From Streptomyces rubradiris (GTDB lineage Bacteria > Actinomycetota > Actinomycetes > Streptomycetales > Streptomycetaceae): 64,000 nt of DNA. Made by a program: the position numbers and the translations under genes. The notes under the pieces were generated by a model, which saw nothing but the letters and a program-made list of their open reading frames with translations, did not search any database and was not told the origin of the DNA. The stretch covers positions 1 to 64,000 of the forward strand of contig NZ_BNEA01000010.1 in the NCBI RefSeq assembly GCF_016860525.1. The letters are read 5' to 3'. Of the stretch, positions 51,858 to 59,853 are shown one piece after another; within the stretch, counting starts at the first letter, position 1; each line of letters begins with the position of its first letter.

Positions 51858-53123
51858 TCAGACCGGGGCCTCGCGGTCCGGGCCCGCAGCGGTGCCGGGT
51901 CTCCGGCGCAGGAGCAGGCCCAGCGGCATGCATACGGTGGCGCCGGCGAGGCCGCAGGCGAGCGTGGTCAGGCCGACAAGACGGGGGCCGCCCTGTGTGA
52001 GTGACCAGCCGGCCAGCTCGGGGGCGCACATGATGGCGGTGGCGAGCGTCGTGCCCCAGATGCCGGCGTACAGGCCGCGGGCGTGGGGCGGGGCGATGCG
52101 GTCGATGATGGCTGTGGCCGCGACGAAGGCCGCGATCTCGCCCGGCACGGCCGCAGCCGCCGCGGCGGCGTACTGCGGCGTGGTGGAGGCCAGGCCCGCC
52201 GAGCCGATCCCGGCGCCCAGGATCAGGGAGCTGGCCGCGAGGATCCCCACCATCGAGGTCTTCTTGGCCTTGCGGGCGAGCCAGCGGTTCAGCGGCAGCG
52301 ACAGCAGCAGAACAGCGGCCGCGCTGGCCGCCTGCGTCCATCCGTAGGCGCTCGCGGGAAGCCTCTGACGGTCCATGAGCAGCGGCATGACGCTGAACAG
52401 CCCGGCGATCGGGACGAAGGCGAGGACGCTGGCCAGCCAGAGCAGCCACAGCCGGGCGTCCTTGGCCAGCCGATGGCGTGCGGGCCCGGTGTGCGTTGTC
52501 GCGGCGGGCGGTTGGTCGGGCCTGACGCAGTACGTGACGATCACCGCGAAGGCCGCGCACGCCAGGGCGTTGATCCAGAAGAGGAACGGCAGCCCCGTAC
52601 GGTCCGCGAGCAGACCACCGGCGGCGCCCGTGACCGCCGCGCCGACGTTTACCGCGAAGTGGCGCCAACCTGTGATGCTGGCGCGGGCGGACTCATCGGG
52701 TATCTCGTCCGCCACGGCGGCGGAGATGACCGGCCGTGGTGCGTCGTAGACGACTCCGGCGATGATGGCCGCGGCCCCAACGACGAGCGTGTTGGTGGCC
52801 TGGGCCAGCAGGGGCAGCGTCACGGCGGCAACGGTCATGGCGCTGATCAAAGTGGTGCGGCGGCCGAGAGCATCGGCCAGACGGCCCCACAGGATCTGAC
52901 CGGCGAGCCATCCCAGGCCGTACAGCGCGAGTACCCCGCTGATGCCCGTGGTGGAGAAGCCGAGGTCGGAGAGCCGGTAGGGGAGGAAGGGGTAACTGAA
53001 CCCGGCCGCGCGGACCGCGCCGGCCCCGACGACAAGGACCCAGATGCGTGTGTGGCTCTGGCGGTTGGCTGAGCGTGTGGCCGGTGCGGCAGCTGGTTGT
53101 TGAACAGGCACGGTCGCGGGCAC
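51858..53123 (-). CDS. Major facilitator superfamily transporter
   Basis: The 421-residue protein has 12 predicted membrane helices and the MFS loop motif GRLADALGRRTTL between helices 2 and 3. I use GTG 53123, preceded by AAGGAG, rather than the much longer open frame. It starts the unit MFS - ATP-grasp - TrpA-like - membrane protein. In such units the transporter usually exports the product and gives self-resistance. Confidence 0.9.
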   Translation of the reverse strand: MPATVPVQQPAAAPATRSANRQSHTRIWVLVVGAGAVRAAGFSYPFLPYRLSDLGFSTTGISGVLALYGLGWLAGQILWGRLADALGRRTTLISAMTVAAVTLPLLAQATNTLVVGAAAIIAGVVYDAPRPVISAAVADEIPDESARASITGWRHFAVNVGAAVTGAAGGLLADRTGLPFLFWINALACAAFAVIVTYCVRPDQPPAATTHTGPARHRLAKDARLWLLWLASVLAFVPIAGLFSVMPLLMDRQRLPASAYGWTQAASAAAVLLLSLPLNRWLARKAKKTSMVGILAASSLILGAGIGSAGLASTTPQYAAAAAAAVPGEIAAFVAATAIIDRIAPPHARGLYAGIWGTTLATAIMCAPELAGWSLTQGGPRLVGLTTLACGLAGATVCMPLGLLLRRRPGTAAGPDREAPV

Positions 53124-53410
53124 GGCACTCCTTGTGCAGGGACGGCGTCTGACGGGGTCCGGCACCGGGGCTCTGGAAGCAGGCGTGGACGAGCCATTCG
53201 GGGTGCCGCCGGGTGGGGACGGCACCCCGCGGGGCCGAGGACCCGGCGCGGAGGTGGCGCACGGGTGCGGAGCCGGAGGCACGGCTCGGGACTCGGCCGG
53301 GCCCGGCCGACCGGAGGGGAACCGTCCCGGCCGGGTGTCAGCGATGCGAGCGGTAGGCCCGCCGGAGAGCGGGCCTCGGGGCTCGCGTGGCGGCAGCGGA
53401 GCGGCCGCGC

Positions 53411-53785
53411 CTACTTCCAGTCCACGTACTTGTCGTAGACCCAGCCGTAGGTGCCCTTGTGGGTGCCGGAGGCCACCTTGACGTAGTCCCAGCTGGTGGG
53501 CACCTTGCCCTTCCAGCACAGGATGTCGACGCTCGTCTTCCTGGCCAGCAGGCCCTTGGAGGAGGACTTGGTGCTCGGGCTGGTGCGCAGGTTCACGGAG
53601 CCGGTGTTCAGGTGGCCCCGGAAGGGGAAGTTGATGAACGACTGGCCGTCGGTGCAGGCGGAGGTGCCCACGGCCGAGGCACTGGGCGCGAGGGCGAAGG
53701 CCCCGCCGGCGAGGGTGAGGGTGGCCGCCGAGACGGCGGCGGTCTGCTTCATGCGCCGAGAGAGACGACGACGGAGTACGGGCAC
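53411..53785 (-). CDS. Secreted SH3-like protein
   Basis: The 124-residue protein has a signal peptide with a basic n-region (RRRLSRRMKQ) and an Ala-rich cleavage site (SASA, about residue 38). A small domain of the bacterial SH3 type follows (GSVNLRTSPSTKSS...GTYGWVYDKYV) with two cysteines. GTG 53785 is preferred because AGGAGG lies 5 bases upstream. ATG 53752 is an alternative. It is probably secreted and binds the cell wall or a protein. Confidence 0.75.
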   Translation of the reverse strand: MPVLRRRLSRRMKQTAAVSAATLTLAGGAFALAPSASAVGTSACTDGQSFINFPFRGHLNTGSVNLRTSPSTKSSSKGLLARKTSVDILCWKGKVPTSWDYVKVASGTHKGTYGWVYDKYVDWK

Positions 53786-53947
53786 AGCAGCCTCCTGTAC
53801 GAGGTGCTGGAAGCTCCGGCACAGGGCAACCAGCCGGTTTCCTGCCGAAGCAGGCGCGGGTCTATCCTGTCCGCGCGGCGTGTGCAAGACGCCGCTGGAG
53901 CACCCCAGCTTTCGGATGTGGGTTCGATCTTCTGGTGGTGCGCTGTT

Positions 53948-53991
53948 CACGGTGGCCGTTTCCCTGCGCCAACAGGGGGACGGCCACCGTG
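53948..53991 (+). ncRNA. Structured element A (12-bp stem, CGCCAA apical loop)
   Basis: CACGGTGGCCGT at 53948-53959 pairs perfectly with 53980-53991. Above a TT/GG internal loop sits a second stem, CCCTG/CAGGG, with loop CGCCAA. The apical module CCCTGCGCCAACAGGGGGA recurs in element B 96 bases downstream. It could be RNA or a DNA site. Confidence 0.4.
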
Positions 53992-54057
53992 TCTGTATGG
54001 AGTTGTCAACGGTCCCGCGCGACTCGCGTCCCGAGGCGCGTGCGGCGGTCGGCTTTC

Positions 54058-54073
54058 CCCTGCGCCAACAGGG
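54058..54073 (+). ncRNA. Structured element B, same apical module as A
   Basis: CCCTG at 54058-54062, loop CGCCAA and CAGGG at 54069-54073 repeat the apical hairpin of element A exactly. The flanks differ but may form their own outer stem (GGTCGG upstream, CCGACC downstream). Confidence 0.35.
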
Positions 54074-54200
54074 GGATCGCGCGCCGCGACGTGACCGACC
54101 GGTGATGGTGAAACGCTCTGGCCGAGGATCACATGTGCCCTGTGCCCGGCCGGCCCCTATCGCGTGGCCGGCTTGATGAGCACGGGGCGGTGGCTCCGTG

Positions 54201-54284
54201 TCAGGGAGCCCAGAGGCGCGGGGGAGCGGGCAGTCCGATGGCCTTCGCTGAATCCGAAGCCCACTGCGGCACCTGATCGTTCAT
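54201..54284 (-). CDS. Possible 27-residue peptide
   Basis: ATG 54284 is preceded by GGTGGAGGACACC, a good ribosome-binding site. The product ends with APPRLWAP and has no cysteine or signal peptide. No modifying enzyme is adjacent. It may be a regulatory or signalling peptide, or a chance frame. Confidence 0.3.
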   Translation of the reverse strand: MNDQVPQWASDSAKAIGLPAPPRLWAP

Positions 54285-54499
54285 GGTGTCCTCCACCCGT
54301 CCCCGTACGCCTCCTGGAGCGTTCGCCGTCGCCCGGCAACTTGGCCGGGCCGGTCCCGGCTGAGTTGCCGAGTCGGCGAGTTCGCTCACGGCCTCGCCGA
54401 CTGCCGACCCCCGTAGCAGCCCCGACGGTGGAAACTGCCTGGCAGGCGAGGCGGCATCACTATGACTGGTTGAAAGGGCAATTGCAACCGCCATATTCA

Positions 54500-54588
54500 T
54501 TTCTCGCACAGTGAGAAATTTGGCCCCCGCGCATTTCTCACTGGCTGAGAAAAGGGCGCCCACCCTTTTCTCAGCCAGTGAGAAATGC
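54500..54588. promoter_or_regulatory. Three tandem 19-bp palindromes (operator array)
   Basis: TTTCTCGCACAGTGAGAAA (54500-54518), TTTCTCACTGGCTGAGAAA (54534-54552) and TTTCTCAGCCAGTGAGAAA (54567-54585) share the form TTTCTCr-N5-TGAGAAA, with centres 33-34 bases apart. The second and third are also reverse complements of each other, giving a perfect 26-bp inverted repeat (54531-54556 and 54563-54588). The array lies about 35-120 bases upstream of the oxidoreductase promoter. Confidence 0.75.
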
Positions 54589-54621
54589 CCGATGCGCAAG
54601 TGGGCAGGTCATCGGGGGTAG

Positions 54622-54650
54622 TTGATGCCCTAGCCTGTAGTGGGTACACA
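54622..54650 (+). promoter_or_regulatory. Candidate promoter of oxidoreductase gene
   Basis: TTGATG at 54622-54627 and TACACA at 54645-54650 are separated by 17 bases, close to the main sigma factor consensus. The start codon follows at 54675. Confidence 0.45.
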
Positions 54651-54674
54651 CCGGACCCCGTCGCTAGGAGTACC

Positions 54675-55622
54675 GTGCGCGCCATCGTCATCAGAGAGTT
54701 CGGCGGCCCCGAGGCATTGCAGTTGGAAGACGTTCCCGAGCCCGAACCGAGGCGCACGGAAACCGTCCTATCCGTGCGCCTCGCAGGCGTTAACTATGCA
54801 GATGTCCATGTTCGCGGCAATACATACCTTGCGCCGGTTGAGCTGCCGTACATCCCCGGCAACGAAGTCGTCGGCACAGCGGGGGGCAGACGGGTGGTGG
54901 CCCTGACCCAGGGCGGAGGCTACGCGGAGCGGGTCGCCGTCCGCCGCAGCCTGCAATGGGAGATCCCGGACGACGTCACCGACGAGCAGGCCGTGCCGCT
55001 CGCCCTCCAAGGCAACAGCGCCTACCACTTGCTGCTCACCGTGGCCCAGGTTACGAGGGGACAGACGGTGGTCATCCCCGCCGCGGCCGGCGGTGTCGGC
55101 TCCCTGGCTGTCCAACTCGCCGAGCAGCAGGGTGCCAGGGCCATCGCCCTCGCCAGTACCGAGGAGAAGCGCCGGCTCGCCCTGGACCTGGGCGCCGTCG
55201 CCGCAGTCGACTCCTCCGACGAGGACGGGCTGACCGAACGCATCCTCGAAGCGGCAGGCGGCCCGGTCGACGCAGCGCTGGAGATGACCGGCGGCCAGAC
55301 CCTGCACCAGACACTGGCGGCGATCCGCCCGCGAGGCCGCCTCGCCGTATACGGCTTCGCCAGCGGACAGCTCGCCGACATCCCCGTGCACACGCTGCTC
55401 CAGAAGTCCATCACTGTCGGCGGCTTCTGGCTCCCGCACATGTACACCGATCGCACGCTCCCCCTGACAGCGTCCATGAAGACCCTGTTCAGCTGCGTCG
55501 CCAGCGGAAGGATCAAGGTGATCAGCGGCGGCACCTTCCCGCTGGCCGACGCCGCCAAAGCGCACCACGCGCTGCAGAGCCGGACCGGAACGGGCAAGTT
55601 CTGTCTCGATACCACCAAGTAG
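54675..55622 (+). CDS. Quinone oxidoreductase-like zinc-binding dehydrogenase (MDR family)
   Basis: The 315-residue NADPH-dependent reductase of the medium-chain superfamily has GVNYADVHVRG, a cofactor loop PAAAGGVGSLAVQLAEQQG near residue 145, and GKFCLDTTK at the end. No zinc-ligand cysteines are visible, so it is quinone-reductase-like. GTG 54675 follows AGGAG by 4 bases. The three palindromes upstream suggest it is the regulated target, perhaps of the IclR-type protein encoded next. Confidence 0.9.
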   Translation: MRAIVIREFGGPEALQLEDVPEPEPRRTETVLSVRLAGVNYADVHVRGNTYLAPVELPYIPGNEVVGTAGGRRVVALTQGGGYAERVAVRRSLQWEIPDDVTDEQAVPLALQGNSAYHLLLTVAQVTRGQTVVIPAAAGGVGSLAVQLAEQQGARAIALASTEEKRRLALDLGAVAAVDSSDEDGLTERILEAAGGPVDAALEMTGGQTLHQTLAAIRPRGRLAVYGFASGQLADIPVHTLLQKSITVGGFWLPHMYTDRTLPLTASMKTLFSCVASGRIKVISGGTFPLADAAKAHHALQSRTGTGKFCLDTTK

Positions 55623-55723
55623 TAACCTGAGCCTTACGTAACGTGCGCGGCCGGCGCAGTCGGTCGCGCAACCCCGCGCCGCTGAAAGGGAGGCGCGGGC
55701 ACGAGCAAGGGTGGGTATGGACG

Positions 55724-56509
55724 ATGAGCGGAACCGGGACCAGCGTCGCTGAACGACTCTTCCGAGTGCAGAAAGCATTCGTCACGCTCGGGCCCGGCGC
55801 GCATCGGCTATCGGAAATCGCCGCCGAGGCCGGTCTCGACGACTCCACCACGGGCCGGATCCTGACCGTCGGCACCTACAACAAGACCTTCGTCCGCGTC
55901 GACCGCGGCAAGTACCAGCTCGGCAGCACGGTCGCCGAACTCGGCCTCCACGCCCTGGCCGCCGACAACCTCTCGGACAACGACGAGGCCCACCAGGTGC
56001 TGGAGCAGCTGCGGACCGCCACCGGCAACGGCCTGGTCTTCCTCTACATGCTGGCCCAGTTCGGCGGGGCCGGCCGGCAGTGCATCGACATGGCAGTGGG
56101 CGACTCGGACCTGGAGGAACTGGGAATGACGCATCGCGCCATTCTCCGTGTCACCCGCTCCCTGCGCACCGGCGCCTCGGGGCGGACGATCCTTGCCTAC
56201 CTGCCGGAGGAGATCCAGAAGAAGACGGCCACCGGCCCGATACCGGACGAGGCCGGCCCGGGCGTCATCAAGGACCCCGACGAGCTACTTGTCTCCCTCG
56301 CCGAGGTCCGCGACCTCGGCTACGCCCTCGGCCGGCAGGAGTGCATGGCGGGGTGGAACAGCATCGCTGCCCCGGTCATCTGGGACGACACGATCTGGGG
56401 TGCCGTGCTGATGCTCAAGCCGATGGACGTCATGCCCGAAGCACCGCAGGAGTACATCACCGCCACCCTGAACGCGGCCGCCCGGCTCAGCCAGCTCGGC
56501 GGCTCCTGA
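55724..56509 (+). CDS. IclR-family transcriptional regulator
   Basis: The 261-residue protein has an N-terminal winged helix (VAERLFRVQKAFVTLGPGAHRLSEIAAEAGLDDSTTGRIL) and a C-terminal GAF-like effector domain (about residues 80-255, ending WNSIAAPVIWDDTIWGAVLML). ATG 55724 lies 101 bases after the oxidoreductase gene in the same direction, so the two may form an operon. It is the nearest candidate to bind the palindromes at 54500-54588. Its inducer is unknown. Confidence 0.85.
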   Translation: MSGTGTSVAERLFRVQKAFVTLGPGAHRLSEIAAEAGLDDSTTGRILTVGTYNKTFVRVDRGKYQLGSTVAELGLHALAADNLSDNDEAHQVLEQLRTATGNGLVFLYMLAQFGGAGRQCIDMAVGDSDLEELGMTHRAILRVTRSLRTGASGRTILAYLPEEIQKKTATGPIPDEAGPGVIKDPDELLVSLAEVRDLGYALGRQECMAGWNSIAAPVIWDDTIWGAVLMLKPMDVMPEAPQEYITATLNAAARLSQLGGS

Positions 56510-56516
56510 AACGCAG

Positions 56517-56559
56517 ATGCCGAAGGCCCCGCGACCGTATGCCGCGGGGCCTTCGGCAT
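56517..56559. terminator. Bidirectional hairpin terminator
   Basis: A perfect 17-bp stem (arms 56517-56533 and 56543-56559, 9-base loop) lies between the convergent genes ending at 56509 and 56587. Confidence 0.85.
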
Positions 56560-56586
56560 GCCGTCGGCGGCACGCCCGCGCAGGTG

Positions 56587-57012
56587 CTACGGAACCCGCT
56601 TGATGCGCGTGGCGAGCGCACGGAACTCCTCGCCGACACCGTTCTCGTCCATGTGCCGGGTAAGGAAGTCGTGGTCCTTCGCCAGCAGCTGTCCCATCTT
56701 GAGGCCCGAGGTGAGCAGGGCAGCGGCGAGCGTCGCCTTGACCACGCGCTCGGAACACATCTCGGTGAACAGGTGCCTGAACAGGGCTGCCGTCTCCGTG
56801 TCGCCGGCCGCCGAGGCGTCGACATGGGCCCGGAACAGAATTGCCCCACGCAGCTCGTCCCGCAGAGCCTCACGATCCTCCGGTCCGCTGGCCGCCTCCG
56901 CGAGCAGCTCCTCCTCGATCCGGCGGGCCTTGTCCGTGTCGCCTTCCTGGAGCGCCTCTAGGAAGGCACGTGCCTGCCGGGACACGTAGACATCGGGTAG
57001 CTGTGCCTTCAA
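56587..57012 (-). CDS. Hypothetical helical protein
   Basis: The 141-residue protein is helical and charged with no membrane segment or recognised motif. TTG 57012 is chosen because AGGAGG lies about 8 bases upstream. The longer open frame to 57135 starts with residues that look non-coding. It diverges from the recombinase-like gene. Confidence 0.55.
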   Translation of the reverse strand: MKAQLPDVYVSRQARAFLEALQEGDTDKARRIEEELLAEAASGPEDREALRDELRGAILFRAHVDASAAGDTETAALFRHLFTEMCSERVVKATLAAALLTSGLKMGQLLAKDHDFLTRHMDENGVGEEFRALATRIKRVP

Positions 57013-57168
57013 CGATGAGCCTCCTCGGCGTGGTTGCTTGCCGACGAGCGTAACCGGTCCGCGAGCCCGCGCAGACCGGGCTGCGGAAGATGACCGACAC
57101 TGACCGTTCCGGTGCGGCACAATCACACGTGTCATGGGGATAATGAGTCCTAGAAAGGAAGTCCCGGC

Positions 57169-58449
57169 TTGTCCTCACCTGTCGCCGACGAAGAGAACTG
57201 CCCGGCAGCCGAACAGCTCTCCCAGCTGGTTCAGAGAGTGCTGGCCGATCCGGACATGACCAAGAGCGTGGCCAGCCACGTCCGGTGGGTCGAGGGCACC
57301 CTGCAGCGCGCCTTGAAGGAACGAGAGGACTTCCGCAAGCAGTACGGCGCGTCGCTGGAAAAGCTGCTCGGCCCCGGCGCCAACGCCCTGTGCCACCTGA
57401 CGGACAACGGCGAACTGCGCGCCAAGGAACTGGACACCCCGCCCAAGGGCGTGACCGCCTCCCAACGACGCCGCTCCAACATCCTGCGCCGCCTCGCCGC
57501 AGCCGCCGGCGTGCCCAGCGGAGCCGTCTCCTACCCGAAGCCGGTCCCGAAGCCCACCATGCCGGCCTGGGCCCGCAGCGAATTCCACAACCGACTCCAG
57601 AGTGAGGTCGACAAGAAGCCGTCGGCACCCGGCCGCGCCCGCCTCCTGGTCGTCATCGGCCTGGTCCTGGACACAGCCGCCCGCAGCGGCGAACTGTGCT
57701 CCCTCGGCATCACCTCGCTCGCCCCCGACTTCTCCTGGGTGAAGATCACCCGCAACCCTCAGGCGATCACCTCCGAAGTCCATACCACCGAGGTCTGGCC
57801 CGTCTCCTCCGCCACCCAGGCCGCTCTGGCGAACTGGCTCGGAGTCCGTGACCGCCTGGTCGAGGACCTGGAAGGCGACAAGAGCGCCCTGCTCGTCGTC
57901 CTGCACGGCAACCGGATGTTCCACGGCCAGGGCGCCTACAAGCGCGGGATGCCGCTCCAGGTGCGGGGCTTGATCAGCAGCTACCGGGCCGGCGTACAGG
58001 AACTCAAGGACGAGGTAACCAACCGCGGCGGAGCGGGCTGGCAACTCCCCAAAGGGATCGAACAACTGCGACGCGGCGTCGAGGAACGCCGCACCGCATA
58101 CGGCACCGACCGCCGCGCCGGGACCAGGACTCCCAAGTGGGCCCCAGCCGTCGTCCTGAACCCGCTGTCGCCCGAAGAGACGGAGAAGAAGAAGACAGCG
58201 ACGGCATTCGCCAAGACGGCCGAGGCCGTGACCGCCTTCCACCAGGCCCGCGAGGCCACCAGCGGTGACGAGAGCGATCCACAGGTGCTGAGGGCCAGGC
58301 GCACGCTACAGGAGACGACCCGGATGGCATGGGCCCGGTCCGACCACACCGCTACCCTCCGGCTGCTGCGGCAGGCCGGCCTTCACGCCGACGACCTTGC
58401 GGCCGCCGGCTACACCAAGCTGCTGTTGGATGCGTTGGAACGTTCATGA
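57169..58449 (+). CDS. Tyrosine-recombinase-like protein, incomplete catalytic set
   Basis: The 426-residue protein has a helical N-terminus and a core with LVLDTAARSGELCSLGITSLAPDFSWVKI, which resembles the first catalytic-arginine region of tyrosine recombinases. I cannot find the usual HxxR and terminal tyrosine motifs. The C-terminus ends ARSDHTATLRLLRQAG...AAAGYTKLLL. TTG 57169 follows GAAAGGAAG. It could be a divergent integrase marking an element boundary, or a non-catalytic DNA-binding relative. The surrounding small genes fit a mobile element. Confidence 0.5.
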   Translation: MSSPVADEENCPAAEQLSQLVQRVLADPDMTKSVASHVRWVEGTLQRALKEREDFRKQYGASLEKLLGPGANALCHLTDNGELRAKELDTPPKGVTASQRRRSNILRRLAAAAGVPSGAVSYPKPVPKPTMPAWARSEFHNRLQSEVDKKPSAPGRARLLVVIGLVLDTAARSGELCSLGITSLAPDFSWVKITRNPQAITSEVHTTEVWPVSSATQAALANWLGVRDRLVEDLEGDKSALLVVLHGNRMFHGQGAYKRGMPLQVRGLISSYRAGVQELKDEVTNRGGAGWQLPKGIEQLRRGVEERRTAYGTDRRAGTRTPKWAPAVVLNPLSPEETEKKKTATAFAKTAEAVTAFHQAREATSGDESDPQVLRARRTLQETTRMAWARSDHTATLRLLRQAGLHADDLAAAGYTKLLLDALERS

Positions 58450-58582
58450 GGCGAGCTGGCGGGGAGACTGCCTCGCTCCCAGGGAGAAGGGCCGCACAGG
58501 CACGGTCGAAACCGGGAAGACGGGTGCGGCCGGTAGCCCGGGAGTTGAGTCTGAGTCAACGCGCGCTACAGCAGCGGGGTGC

Positions 58583-59275
58583 TCAGGCGGCCACTGCGGT
58601 CGCCTGGGTTCGCTCCAGCCGGGACTGCTCCCGCCGCCACTCCCTGCACCCGGTACCTCGGCAGGCCGGACGCAGAGACTTCCCCTTCGGACTGCCGCGG
58701 TAGCCACTGGCTGTGCTGCACGCTGGATCGCTCTCGCCCAGCACGCACAGCGACCACGCGGCCTCATCGAGGGCCTCGCCGTATTCCGCGTCCCAGATCG
58801 CCCGGCCGTAGACGTAGCCCAAGGACACGCCGACCTTCGCGGCGGCCTCTGCCACGGGCACAGCGTCCGCGACCAGCGCAAGCAGACGCTCCCGCGCTTG
58901 CCGGGGGAACGCTTTTTCGGCAAGTGCATGGTTCCGGTCGCGGCTGTCGGCGCTGTGCGCCCGCACGCAGACCGGGCACCGGCAGCCGACCCGGTACAGC
59001 GTCGACGGCGCGTAACGCTCATGGTCGTACTCCACCTTGATGGGCCGCGCGGCCAAGCGCAGCAACTGCTTGCCCGTCCAGGTGTACACGCGGCCACCGC
59101 GGCGGTGGGGCGTCAAACGGCCGCCAGGAAACCAGCCATAACTGGCCATACTGGACACACTGGAGGGAGCCAGCTCCATCAGCTCAGCGAGCTGCCGAGA
59201 GGTATAGACCCTCTCGGCGTCGACACGCTGCGCGTACTCGGCCAGAGGGTGAGGCTTAACAGAGGTACGAGGCAC
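58583..59275 (-). CDS. HTH/zinc-motif protein of phage or element type
   Basis: The 230-residue protein has an N-terminal MerR/HTH-like segment (YTSRQLAELMELAPSSVSSM). A possible zinc site CRCPVCVRAH lies near residue 100, a second HTH-like stretch (VAEAAAKVGVSLGYVYGRAIW) follows, and there are further cysteines near the C-terminus. GTG 59275 is supported by AAGGGATGGAAG. The CRISPR-like repeats begin only 12 bases upstream, so its promoter would lie within them. Proteins of this type are frequent in actinophages. Confidence 0.6.
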   Translation of the reverse strand: MPRTSVKPHPLAEYAQRVDAERVYTSRQLAELMELAPSSVSSMASYGWFPGGRLTPHRRGGRVYTWTGKQLLRLAARPIKVEYDHERYAPSTLYRVGCRCPVCVRAHSADSRDRNHALAEKAFPRQARERLLALVADAVPVAEAAAKVGVSLGYVYGRAIWDAEYGEALDEAAWSLCVLGESDPACSTASGYRGSPKGKSLRPACRGTGCREWRREQSRLERTQATAVAA

Positions 59276-59287
59276 CTTCCATCCCTT

Positions 59288-59489
59288 CGACTCGCCCCCG
59301 TAGGCGCGGGGAGTAACACGCGCTCCTGCGTTGAGAAGCAGAAGGCCAACCCCGCAGCTGCGGGGAGCAGGAAGACGCATCCCGGCCGTTACCGACTCGG
59401 GAGACACCCCCGCATCGGCGGGGACCACGCTCGACCAACCAGCCGATAGAACTCGACAACGGGGTCACCCCCGCATCGGCGGGGAGCAG
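59288..59489 (-). CRISPR. Degenerate type I-E-like CRISPR mini-array (4 repeats)
   Basis: Repeats of about 29 bp lie at 59288-59316, 59342-59370, 59400-59428 and 59461-59489 around a core CCCCCGCATCGGCGGGGA. The last two are closely alike, the first two diverged. Spacers are 25, 29 and 32 bases, so the array decays leftward. The repeat reads on the minus strand as CTGCTCCCCGCCGATGCGGG, the style of Streptomyces type I-E repeats. No cas gene is present in the window. Confidence 0.65.
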
Positions 59490-59490
59490 T

Positions 59491-59542
59491 GCGTCCACCA
59501 TAGCGAACCCAGCCCACGGGCGGGGTTCGCTATGGTGGACGC
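59491..59542. terminator. Perfect 20-bp inverted repeat after toxin-antitoxin-like pair
   Basis: Arms 59491-59510 and 59523-59542 are perfect complements around a 12-base loop. The structure lies 38 bases past the leftward stop at 59581 and touches the last CRISPR-like repeat. Confidence 0.7.
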
Positions 59543-59580
59543 TGGAGCCCTTCCCAGGACACGGTTCCGCCGCCCTGGCG

Positions 59581-59853
59581 TCAGGGGCCCGCGATCAGCC
59601 AGAGGATCAGGACGGCGTCCAGCGTCTGGGAGTGCCGGTAGACGACGCTGATCCCTCGACCACCGGTTGTCTCCGGCAGCAGCTCGACGGCGTAGGACTC
59701 GCTGTGCGGATCTGCATCCGGCAGGCCCCGGGCGTGGTCCGGGGTGGGGTCATCCTCCAGCGCGCGGCGGACCGACTCGACGGCGGCCTGCTCGGAGTGG
59801 GTCAGCTCGCTGCGGATCTTCTCGGCGGCGTCGCTGTAGAACGCGTGGCTCAC
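59581..59853 (-). CDS. Small protein, possible ParE/RelE-like toxin
   Basis: The 90-residue protein ends with GRGISVVYRHSQTLDAVLILWLIAG, a beta-hairpin pattern similar to the C-terminal strands of RelE/ParE toxins. Its ATG overlaps the stop of the 99-residue gene by 4 bases, the usual arrangement of a toxin following its antitoxin. The catalytic residues of RelE are not identifiable, so the call is tentative. Confidence 0.45.
   Translation of the reverse strand: MSHAFYSDAAEKIRSELTHSEQAAVESVRRALEDDPTPDHARGLPDADPHSESYAVELLPETTGGRGISVVYRHSQTLDAVLILWLIAGP

Larger units (their letters stand above)
53786..54200. other. Intergenic region with two look-alike hairpins
   Basis: No gene is credible in these 415 bases apart from the structures listed separately at 53948-53991 and 54058-54073. 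A GGTTCGATC box near 53931 resembles a tRNA T-loop, but no tRNA fold surrounds it. Confidence 0.4.

Noticed and set aside
53880..53960. GGTTCGATC T-loop-like box suggesting a tRNA
   Set aside because: No matching acceptor, D or anticodon stems can be folded around it.
57169..58449. Element boundary or att site next to the recombinase-like gene
   Set aside because: No tRNA gene end or matching direct repeat could be found in the window.
59288..59489. Reading the CRISPR-like repeats as rho-independent terminators
   Set aside because: Regular spacing near 61 bases and a shared 29-bp unit fit a repeat array better, although each repeat can form a hairpin.
59256..59501. Minus-strand 81-codon frame with LPADAGVTP and SPRLRG
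   Set aside because: This is the typical translation of GC-rich CRISPR repeats, and it crosses all four repeats.
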